Assembly (NCBI GenBank): GCA_017398105.1
Contig: JAFQHF010000174.1
Location: 1 to 19,812, forward strand
Direction: 5' to 3'
DNA: 19,812 nucleotides
Source of the DNA: Oscillospiraceae bacterium
Lineage (GTDB): Bacteria; Bacillota_A; Clostridia; Oscillospirales; Oscillospiraceae
Notes under the pieces: generated by a model
What the model was told of the DNA's origin: nothing
Databases searched by the model: none
What the model saw: only the letters and a program-made list of their open reading frames with translations
Made by a program: the position numbers and the translations under genes
Shown: piece after piece, positions 14,471-19,812 of the stretch
How positions within the stretch are numbered: the stretch's first letter is position 1
Layout of the letters: each line of letters opens with the position of its first letter

Positions 14471-15844
14471 TTACCCTTTCTTCAATTCGGGAGCAAGCTC
14501 CGCGATCTTTTCTTCCAGTTCCTTGTCGGTCATGGCAGTCTGACGGCCATCTTCATACTGGGCATCCACCCACTCCTTCATGGCAACGACCAGAGGAGAT
14601 TTCTTATCCAGCTTGGCATCGTCTTCCAGACGGTAAGTCTGGTTGATCCAGTAGGCAATTCCCGCCAGTCCGGAGGTTTTGCTGATCTGTACGGTGGCAG
14701 GACGGTTCAGGATCTTCTTGGTATCAAAAATGGTATAGATTTCTTCATCCTTCATCAGACCGTCGGCGTGGACACCGGCCCGGGTCACATTGAAAGCAGA
14801 ACCGGTAAAGGGTGTCATAGGCGGGATGGTGTAACCCACATCCTTCTGGAAGAAATCGGCAATCTCAGTGATTACAGTGGTGTCCATGCCGTCCAGAGAG
14901 CCTCTCAGGGATGCGTATTCGAACACCATAGCCTCCAGTGGCACATTACCGGTGCGCTCACCGATACCCAACAGGGAACAGTTGACGGCACAGGCACCAT
15001 AGAGCCATGCGGTAGAAGCATTGGCAACAGCCTTGTAGAAATCGTTATGGCCGTGCCACTCCAGGCACTCACTGGGTACATCGGAGTAGTGCTGCAGGCC
15101 GTAGATAATACCGGCGACAGACCGGGGCATGGCAGCTTCCGTATAAGGAACGCCGTAGCCCATGGTATCACAGGCGCGGATCTTAACAGGAATGCCTGCC
15201 TCCCGGCTCAGCTTCTGCAGCTCATTGACAAAGGGCACCACAAAGCCGTAGAAATCGGCACGGGTGATATCCTCCAGATGGCAGCGGGGAATGACACCGG
15301 CGCTGAAGGCATCCTTCACAGTGCCCAGATAGTAGTCCATGCACTGAGAACGGGACATCTTCATCTTCTTAAAAATATGGTAATCCGAGCAGGAAACCAG
15401 GATGCCGGTCTCCTTAATACCCAGGTCTTTGACCAGCTTGAAATCTTCCTTGCTGGCCCGAATCCAGCTGGTGATCTCCGGGAACTGGTAATCCAGCTCC
15501 ATGCACTTTTCAATGGCCTGTCTGTCCTTCTTACTGTAAATAAAGAACTCCGTCTGCCGGATAATGCCGTAGGGGCCGCCCAGCTTGTTCAGCAGCTTAT
15601 AAATCTGTACGATCTGATCAACGGAGTAAGGCTCCACGGACTGCTGGCCGTCCCGGAGAGAGGTATCGGTGATCCAGATTTCTTCCGGCATTGCCATGGG
15701 CACCCGGCGGTGGTTGAAAGCCACCTTGGGGATGGTGCCATAGGAATATACATCCCGGTGCAGGTTGGGTTCGGCAACATCCTGCAGGGAATATTTATAG
15801 GATTTTTTCTCCAATAGGTTGGTCTTGCTGGAAATCTCTAACAT
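14471..15844 (-). CDS. Re-citrate synthase-like enzyme (HMGL/isopropylmalate synthase superfamily)
   Basis: A 457-residue TIM-barrel acyltransferase. ITDTSLRDGQQS (58-69) and WHGHNDF (263-269) are the metal-binding and catalytic motifs of the homocitrate/isopropylmalate synthase superfamily. It has no LeuA-type regulatory domain, and its opening (about 1-60) before the barrel resembles the anaerobic Re-face citrate synthase known from Clostridium kluyveri. That enzyme condenses acetyl-CoA with oxaloacetate and stands in for the ordinary Si-type enzyme in many anaerobes. Grouping with aconitase and isocitrate dehydrogenase strongly supports citrate formation; homocitrate or isopropylmalate synthesis is less likely. 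AAAGGAG lies nine bases before the ATG. It is the first gene of the operon. Confidence 0.85.
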   Translation of the reverse strand: MLEISSKTNLLEKKSYKYSLQDVAEPNLHRDVYSYGTIPKVAFNHRRVPMAMPEEIWITDTSLRDGQQSVEPYSVDQIVQIYKLLNKLGGPYGIIRQTEFFIYSKKDRQAIEKCMELDYQFPEITSWIRASKEDFKLVKDLGIKETGILVSCSDYHIFKKMKMSRSQCMDYYLGTVKDAFSAGVIPRCHLEDITRADFYGFVVPFVNELQKLSREAGIPVKIRACDTMGYGVPYTEAAMPRSVAGIIYGLQHYSDVPSECLEWHGHNDFYKAVANASTAWLYGACAVNCSLLGIGERTGNVPLEAMVFEYASLRGSLDGMDTTVITEIADFFQKDVGYTIPPMTPFTGSAFNVTRAGVHADGLMKDEEIYTIFDTKKILNRPATVQISKTSGLAGIAYWINQTYRLEDDAKLDKKSPLVVAMKEWVDAQYEDGRQTAMTDKELEEKIAELAPELKKG

Positions 15845-15888
15845 AGCAGTGAGCTCCTTTCGAGGGGTGTGATTTGCTCTTTTGTACG

Positions 15889-15926
15889 AATGTATACAAT
15901 TATACTTGTAAACAGGAATTTGTCAA
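15889..15926 (-). promoter_or_regulatory. Promoter and probable GntR/FCD operator of the citrate operon
   Basis: On the minus strand a perfect TTGACA (15926-15921) and perfect TATAAT (15904-15899) are 16 bases apart. Overlapping the -10 and start region is ATTGTATACATT (15900-15889), an inverted repeat around GTATAC with one mismatch from a perfect 12-base palindrome. This matches the TTGTATACAA-type sites known for FadR/FCD regulators. A looser pair, TTGTA and TACAA, lies at 15882-15886 and 15895-15899. Confidence 0.75.
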
Positions 15927-15940
15927 TGCAAAAATTCACA

Positions 15941-15969
15941 TAAAAAACGACCTGCCGAAACAGGTCGTT
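15941..15969 (-). terminator. Terminator of the LysR-VanX-like operon
   Basis: AACGACCTG (15946-15954) and CAGGTCGTT (15961-15969) pair perfectly with a six-base loop. On the minus strand the stem runs into TTTTTT, about 35 bases after the stop of the VanX-like gene. Confidence 0.88.
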
Positions 15970-16003
15970 CGTACATTTATCACAATTGTCCGCACGTCAA
16001 GGA

Positions 16004-16702
16004 CTATCCCAAAGCAGCCGGATCAAAAACTTCCTCCACAGGATAGCTGACCGCATCTGCAAAATGCCACCATTCCCCTTCATACCCCACAAAGCCGTGC
16101 TTTTCCATAATGGCTTCCAGGATCAGGGCATTGTTTTTCTGGATTTCGGTACAGTCTGAATAATCCCGGTCTGCTTTGTCAGAAAAATCGTCAAAGCCCG
16201 TAGGCATTTCCAGCTCCTGCCCCCGGGCATCCACCAGGGTCAGATCCACTGTATTGCCCCGGCTGTGGGAAGAAAAGCCCCGGGTGGGATTGGCAACATA
16301 CCGGGAATCCGGATATGCCTCCCACAGAGTAAACTGGGCGGAAACCGGCCGGAAACCGTCCCAAATTTTCAGGGAAAGCTCCAGTTCCTGCAAATCCGCA
16401 GAGACTGCCATCAGTTTTTTCACCGTTCCGTACCGCAGATAGGCATCCTCAAAGGTATAGATCACCCTGCCCGTAAAATTCCGGTCTGTGGCATAAAACA
16501 GCTCCTGCTTCACATCAGGAAGGTAGTCCAGAATTCTGACAAAGTCCCCATCCGCCGGTTCCGGCACAGGTGCCGTTGCTGCTGCCGTTTCCGTCTGCAG
16601 CAGCATCTGCGTCGGCTGTGTTTCCGCTGCGGCAGGCTTCTTATCCGTGCAGCCTGCCAATATCAGGGTCAGCAGCGCCAACCACAGGATCAATCGCCTC
16701 AT
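16004..16702 (-). CDS. VanX-like D-Ala-D-Ala dipeptidase, probable lipoprotein (peptidase M15D)
   Basis: Zinc peptidase that would split D-Ala-D-Ala. The 232-residue form begins MRRLILWLALLTLILAGCTD, a lipoprotein signal with lipobox LAGC and C18 as the lipidated residue, so it is expected on the outer face of the membrane. Family residues are intact: DGFRP with R118, zinc ligands H146 and D153 in SSHSRGNTVD (144-153), catalytic E210 and zinc ligand H213 in EGEWWHF. The ATG overlaps the LysR stop (ATGA); a longer upstream frame is LysR read-through. Classic VanX is cytoplasmic and confers vancomycin resistance; no vanHA genes are here and the enzyme is exported, so peptide salvage or wall turnover is more likely. 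Confidence 0.88.
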   Translation of the reverse strand: MRRLILWLALLTLILAGCTDKKPAAAETQPTQMLLQTETAAATAPVPEPADGDFVRILDYLPDVKQELFYATDRNFTGRVIYTFEDAYLRYGTVKKLMAVSADLQELELSLKIWDGFRPVSAQFTLWEAYPDSRYVANPTRGFSSHSRGNTVDLTLVDARGQELEMPTGFDDFSDKADRDYSDCTEIQKNNALILEAIMEKHGFVGYEGEWWHFADAVSYPVEEVFDPAALG

Positions 16703-17601
16703 GCTTTCGTCTCTCCAATCAGTGCAATGCTTTCCAAATGCCGGATCATGGCCCGCATAGGCAGAGACAGCCATTTTTCCCGCCGGTACAGCAGCTGTTT
16801 CCAGACCACTACCTGAATCTCCGGCACATTCAGCCGAACCAGTCTGCCCGAACGGACGCTCTCCTCCGTCACATAATCCGGCAAAAATGCCACACCGGAA
16901 TTCTCCTCCGCCAAAACACAGATCAGATCCGCCCGCCCCGTTTCCAGAACCGGCCGGATCTCCAGAGAATTTCTCGCCAGCTTTTCATCCATCAATCGGC
17001 GGTAGCTCATGCCCTTTTCCGTCAGTAGGAAAGGCTGGGGCAAAAGGTCTTCAACGGAAACCTCCCGTTTCTGCGCCAGCGGATTCTCCGGCGAAACCAC
17101 AAAATGCACCTGGATCTCTTCTTCATCTGCAATGATGTAATTGGGATCATACACATGATCGTCCATGGTGCAGATCATATCCGCCTCATTATGATCCAGG
17201 TATTCCAGCAGCTCACCGGTATCGCCGGTGACAATCTGCAGGGATACCTTGGGATACCTGCAGCGAAATTCGCCAAAATGTCCCGCAACCAGCGGTTCAC
17301 ACAGCGAATCCGCCATGCCCAGCCGCAGCAGGCCGCTGGGTTCCCGTCGACCGGCAGAGCCCAGGATCATTTCCTGGGTCATATGGCAGATCTGCTGTGC
17401 ATATTCCAGTGCATCCCGACCAGCATCCGTCAAGCTTACCGTATGTCCGATCCGGTCAAAGAGAGGCACACCCATTTCTTTTTCCAGCTGCTTGATCTGG
17501 AAGGAAATCGTGGGCTGGGAATACCCCAGCCGTTCTCCTGCCCGGGTAAAGCTTCCCAATTCTGCCACTTCGATAAAAATATTCAGGCTGCGAAGATCCA
17601 T
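16699..17601 (-). CDS. LysR-family transcriptional regulator
   Basis: A 300-residue regulator of normal length. The N-terminal helix-turn-helix (about 3-60) contains FTRAGERLGYSQPTISFQIK, followed by VPLFDRIGHTVSLTDAGR, both typical of LysR proteins. The remainder is the two-lobed ligand-binding domain; the ligand is unknown. AGAGGTG precedes the ATG. It is divergent from the AGCS symporter gene across 110 bases and translationally coupled to the VanX-like gene, so both neighbours are the natural targets. Confidence 0.93.
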   Translation of the reverse strand: MDLRSLNIFIEVAELGSFTRAGERLGYSQPTISFQIKQLEKEMGVPLFDRIGHTVSLTDAGRDALEYAQQICHMTQEMILGSAGRREPSGLLRLGMADSLCEPLVAGHFGEFRCRYPKVSLQIVTGDTGELLEYLDHNEADMICTMDDHVYDPNYIIADEEEIQVHFVVSPENPLAQKREVSVEDLLPQPFLLTEKGMSYRRLMDEKLARNSLEIRPVLETGRADLICVLAEENSGVAFLPDYVTEESVRSGRLVRLNVPEIQVVVWKQLLYRREKWLSLPMRAMIRHLESIALIGETKA

Positions 17602-17637
17602 GACGGCACCTCTTCATTTAATTTTTTTATCCACTGA

Positions 17638-17681
17638 ATAAAAACCATCTATTTGACAAATCTTACTTCTTATTATATACT
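17638..17681 (+). promoter_or_regulatory. Promoter of the AGCS symporter gene with a possible LysR site
   Basis: A perfect TTGACA (17653-17658) and TATACT (17676-17681) are 17 bases apart. Directly upstream, ATA (17638-17640) and TAT (17650-17652) form a T-N11-A dyad of the LysR type, in the right place for activation at -35. The T-N11-A motif is short and can arise by chance, so the promoter is well supported and the operator is not. Confidence 0.7.
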
Positions 17682-17711
17682 CTACCGGAAATAAATCAAG
17701 AGGTATATAAA

Positions 17712-19094
17712 ATGCGTTTCATTTCATCCGTTTACAATCTTCTCTGGGGTGATTTGTTTTTCATCCCCCTGCCCGGAGGCGGCAGCATCGGCATCTCTTT
17801 ACTGGTTGCCGTTCTGATCCCCGCCGGTATTTTCTTTACATTCCGAACCAGGTGTCTTCCCATCCGGTGCTTCCCGGAAATGATCCGCATCGCATTGGAA
17901 CGCCAGGGTAAGGACAACAGCGGTGCCCTTTCCGGTCTGCAGGCGCTGATCGTTTCCACCGCCACCCGCGTCGGCATGGGTAATATGGTAGGCGTGGTGG
18001 CCGCCATCTCTGCAGGCGGCGCAGGCGCCGTGTTCTGGATGTGGATCACAGCCCTGATCGGCTCTTCCACTGCCTATGTAGAGGCCACCCTGGCACAGAT
18101 GTACAAGGAGCCCGATCCCCTCTATGGTGGTTATCGCGGCGGCCCTGCCCACTACATTCACGCCTTCTTCACCAGGGGCAAGGAAAAGAAGCATCACTGG
18201 ATCGCAGTGCTGTTCGCTCTCTCCGGTCTTTTGTGCTGGTGCGGTGTCAGCCAGGTCATCAGCAACTCCGTTTCCTCTGCCTTCGAAAACGCCTTCGGCA
18301 TCGATCCTCTGATCTCCACCGTGATTCTGGTGATTCTGGCCGCCATTGTTGTCCTGCGGAAGAATACCACAGTGAAGGTTCTGGATATCATGGTTCCCGT
18401 CATGGCCGCCTTCTACTTCCTGATCGCGATTTATGTGATCGTCGTCAATGCATCCGCACTGCCTGCCGTGCTCAACCGCATTGTGTCAGAAGCCTTCGGC
18501 CTGCGCCAGATGGCCGCCGGTGCTTTTGGCGCAGCACTGATGAACGGTGTGAAGCGCGGCCTGTTCTCCAACGAAGCCGGCTCCGGTTCTGCTCCCTGTG
18601 CGGCAGCGGCAGCAGATGTGAGCCATCCCGCCAAGGCAGGTCTGTTCCAGGCCTTCGGCGTTTTTATTGACACCATCGTCATCTGCACCTGCACCGCCAT
18701 GATCATGCTGCTGGCTCCCCAGGAGGCTCTGGAAGGCCTGCAGGGCATGGAACTGCTGCAGACTGCCATGTATCACCACTTCGGCCAGGCCGGTGTTGTT
18801 TTCACCGCAGTGACGCTGTGGCTGTTCAGCTTCTCCACCTTCATCGGTATTCTTTACTATGCCCGCTCCAATGTTGCCTATCTGTTCGGTGACAGCTGGA
18901 AGTCCCAGACAGCCTACAAGCTTCTGGCGCTGGTCATGCTGTTCATCGGCGGTCTGGCAGCCTACACCTTTGTCTGGGACCTGGGTGATATCGGCATTGC
19001 GCTGATGACAATTTTCAACATGCTCGCAATCCTGCCCATGTCCGGTCAGGCTGTAAAAGCCCTGGATGACTACATGCAGACCCGTAAGCAGTAA
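17712..19094 (+). CDS. AGCS family sodium:alanine/glycine symporter
   Basis: A 460-residue membrane carrier of the alanine or glycine:cation symporter family, with about ten or more hydrophobic spans. The family signature is seen in GLQALIVSTATRVGMGNMVG (about 75-95), and NEAGSGSAPCAAAAA followed by a membrane span is the conserved second half. These carriers take up L- and sometimes D-alanine or glycine with Na+ or H+. AGAGG precedes the ATG. The gene has its own promoter and terminator and is divergent from the LysR gene. Transport of the alanine freed by the VanX-like lipoprotein would fit the layout but is an inference. Confidence 0.92.
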   Translation: MRFISSVYNLLWGDLFFIPLPGGGSIGISLLVAVLIPAGIFFTFRTRCLPIRCFPEMIRIALERQGKDNSGALSGLQALIVSTATRVGMGNMVGVVAAISAGGAGAVFWMWITALIGSSTAYVEATLAQMYKEPDPLYGGYRGGPAHYIHAFFTRGKEKKHHWIAVLFALSGLLCWCGVSQVISNSVSSAFENAFGIDPLISTVILVILAAIVVLRKNTTVKVLDIMVPVMAAFYFLIAIYVIVVNASALPAVLNRIVSEAFGLRQMAAGAFGAALMNGVKRGLFSNEAGSGSAPCAAAAADVSHPAKAGLFQAFGVFIDTIVICTCTAMIMLLAPQEALEGLQGMELLQTAMYHHFGQAGVVFTAVTLWLFSFSTFIGILYYARSNVAYLFGDSWKSQTAYKLLALVMLFIGGLAAYTFVWDLGDIGIALMTIFNMLAILPMSGQAVKALDDYMQTRKQ

Positions 19095-19101
19095 TTTGTT
19101 G

Positions 19102-19132
19102 CGCCACAGGCAAACCGCCTGTGGCGTTTTTT
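19102..19132 (+). terminator. Terminator of the AGCS symporter gene
   Basis: CGCCACAGGC (19102-19111) pairs perfectly with GCCTGTGGCG (19117-19126) around a five-base loop, followed by TTTTTT. Confidence 0.93.
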
Positions 19133-19133
19133 C

Positions 19134-19166
19134 GCAAAAAAGCGGAGGTGCTTTCACACCTCCGCT
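19134..19166 (-). terminator. Terminator of the CD1247-type gene
   Basis: AGCGGAGGTG (19141-19150) pairs perfectly with CACCTCCGCT (19157-19166). On the minus strand the stem is followed by TTTTTT, a few bases after the stop of the acidic protein gene. It stands head to head with the symporter terminator. Confidence 0.9.
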
Positions 19167-19177
19167 TCCATTTTCAA

Positions 19178-19630
19178 TTACTCTTCGTCCTCGTCGTCAA
19201 AAGAGAATTCCAGGGTCTCGCCGCAGTTGGGGCAGGTCATGCTGCCCTTTTCCAAGACTTCCTCGTCGAAGTTGATGATCTCGCCGCAGGCGCACTCCAC
19301 TTCGTAAATGGTGGAATCCTCATCACCGAAATCAAAGCCTTCCTCGAACTCTTCGTCCTCGTCCCAGTCCAGCTCGTCTTCTTCGTAGTCTTCGAAATCG
19401 TCATCCTCTTCATCCATGATGAAGTCTTCGATGGCGTCCAGATCTTCCTCGATCTCGTCCAGCTCATCGGAGATGGCAATGGTGGTCTCTTCAATATCGC
19501 TGATCCGCTTTGCCATATCGCCCAGCAGGTCAACGATAGCAGCGATCATCTTACCTTCATCGGACTCGGTGTTCAGGGACAGGCCGTCCATCAGGCCCTT
19601 CAGGTAGGCGGACTTTTCAGAAATGGTCAT
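19178..19630 (-). CDS. CD1247 N-terminal domain protein, acidic with C-terminal zinc ribbon
   Basis: A 150-residue protein of unknown function. Residues 1-50 (MTISEKSAYLKGLMDGLSLN...) match the CD1247-type N-terminal domain of Clostridia. The middle (about 50-105) is a predicted coiled coil passing into a stretch made mostly of Asp and Glu. The C-terminus has ECACGE and MTCPNCGE, a CxC/CxxC zinc-ribbon-like pair, before a final acidic tail. The ATG at 19630 is chosen because AAAGGAG lies just upstream and the family starts with this sequence; the longer frame runs through the efp terminator. The gene is next to efp, as commonly seen in Clostridia, hinting at a translation-related role, but no function is established. 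Confidence 0.82.
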   Translation of the reverse strand: MTISEKSAYLKGLMDGLSLNTESDEGKMIAAIVDLLGDMAKRISDIEETTIAISDELDEIEEDLDAIEDFIMDEEDDDFEDYEEDELDWDEDEEFEEGFDFGDEDSTIYEVECACGEIINFDEEVLEKGSMTCPNCGETLEFSFDDEDEE

Positions 19631-19650
19631 GATAACCTCTCCTTTCATTT

Positions 19651-19683
19651 TAAAAAGAGGGGACGATGCGGACATCGTCCCCT
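19651..19683 (-). terminator. Terminator downstream of efp
   Basis: An 11-bp perfect stem (19658-19668 with 19673-19683), four-base loop, is followed on the minus strand by a CTTTTTA tract. It lies between efp and the CD1247-type gene; the Shine-Dalgarno of the latter begins shortly after, so some read-through may feed that gene. Confidence 0.88.
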
Positions 19684-19703
19684 GTATGGGTTGGGTAATT
19701 CGA

Positions 19704-19812
19704 TTAAGCCTTGGAGCGGCCCAGGTACTCACCGGTACGGGTGTCGATCTGGATCTTGTCGCCCTCGTTGATGAACAGGGGCACCTTCACCTCAGCGCCG
19801 GTCTCAACGGTA
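19704..19812 (-). CDS. efp: Elongation factor P, C-terminal part (cut by window edge)
   Basis: The last 35 residues read [20 protein letters not shown] and on through [13 protein letters not shown] to a TAA stop. This is the conserved third (OB-fold) domain and C-terminus of EF-P, which relieves ribosome stalling at polyproline. The 5' part lies outside the window. Confidence 0.95.
   Translation of the reverse strand, partial: TVETGAEVKVPLFINEGDKIQIDTRTGEYLGRSKA

Noticed and set aside
13688..15817. A 709-codon open frame on the plus strand opposite the citrate synthase and GntR genes, and similar long frames at 12127-13818 and 10730-11905
   Set aside because: They lie antisense to well-recognised genes with intact motifs, have no ribosome-binding site of note, and their residue composition is that expected from the complement of GC-biased codons.
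14471..15844. 2-isopropylmalate synthase (leuA) for leucine synthesis
   Set aside because: It has no LeuA regulatory domain and there are no leuBCD-like partners; it is grouped with aconitase and an isocitrate-type dehydrogenase carrying the SxN isocitrate signature.
16004..16702. A vancomycin resistance cluster
   Set aside because: Only a VanX-like enzyme is present, it carries a lipoprotein signal, and no VanH, VanA/B ligase or VanRS pair is in the window.

Overview
The window looks like a piece of chromosome from an anaerobic, gut-type Clostridia bacterium, most probably Oscillospirales/Oscillospiraceae-like. This is inferred from gene content and order, not from a database search. Supporting signs are the der-plsY-gpsA operon, an HPr kinase, a CD1247-type acidic zinc-ribbon gene beside efp, and a Re-citrate-synthase-like gene grouped with aconitase and isocitrate dehydrogenase. 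Base composition is moderately GC-rich by eye. No rRNA, tRNA, CRISPR, prophage or transposase gene was seen; nearly everything is intact housekeeping or metabolic coding sequence.

Layout. (1) 1-310: the tail of a probable DUF177/YceD gene, rpmF (L32) and a terminator. (2) 487-3553: a promoter, then der, plsY and gpsA with overlapping stops and starts, ending in a bidirectional terminator. (3) 3553-4851, minus strand: an AT-richer MFS exporter gene with a strong promoter, a six-codon leader ORF and a long hairpin that can hide the gene's ribosome-binding site. This is the most interesting regulatory structure in the window. (4) 4859-5255: rpmB (L28) on the minus strand and a divergent promoter pair shared with hprK. 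(5) 5312-8798, plus strand: hprK, an RluA-family pseudouridine synthase, an S51-type serine peptidase and a translationally coupled C26/PuuD-type glutamine amidotransferase-like hydrolase. (6) 8816-8917: a 102-bp nested inverted-repeat element. (7) 8952-10477: a YbaK/ProX-type deacylase divergent from a D-2-hydroxyacid dehydrogenase. (8) 10491-10766: a hairpin-rich gene-free stretch with two near-identical 34-nt palindromes and several terminators. (9) 10769-15926, minus strand: a four-gene operon of Re-citrate synthase, a GntR/FCD regulator, aconitase and isocitrate dehydrogenase, with consensus promoter and a probable operator on the -10. (10) 15946-19132: a LysR regulator coupled to a VanX-like D-Ala-D-Ala dipeptidase lipoprotein, divergent from an AGCS alanine/glycine:cation symporter. 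(11) 19141-19812, minus strand: a CD1247-type acidic zinc-ribbon protein and the 3' end of efp.

How the parts fit together. The citrate branch gives 2-oxoglutarate for glutamate synthesis in an organism that may lack a complete TCA cycle. HprK sets the catabolite-repression state through HPr. Der, L32, L28, RluA and EF-P serve ribosome assembly and translation. PlsY and GpsA start phospholipid synthesis. The VanX-like lipoprotein and the AGCS symporter could form a D-alanine salvage pair controlled by the LysR protein between them; this is an inference from layout.
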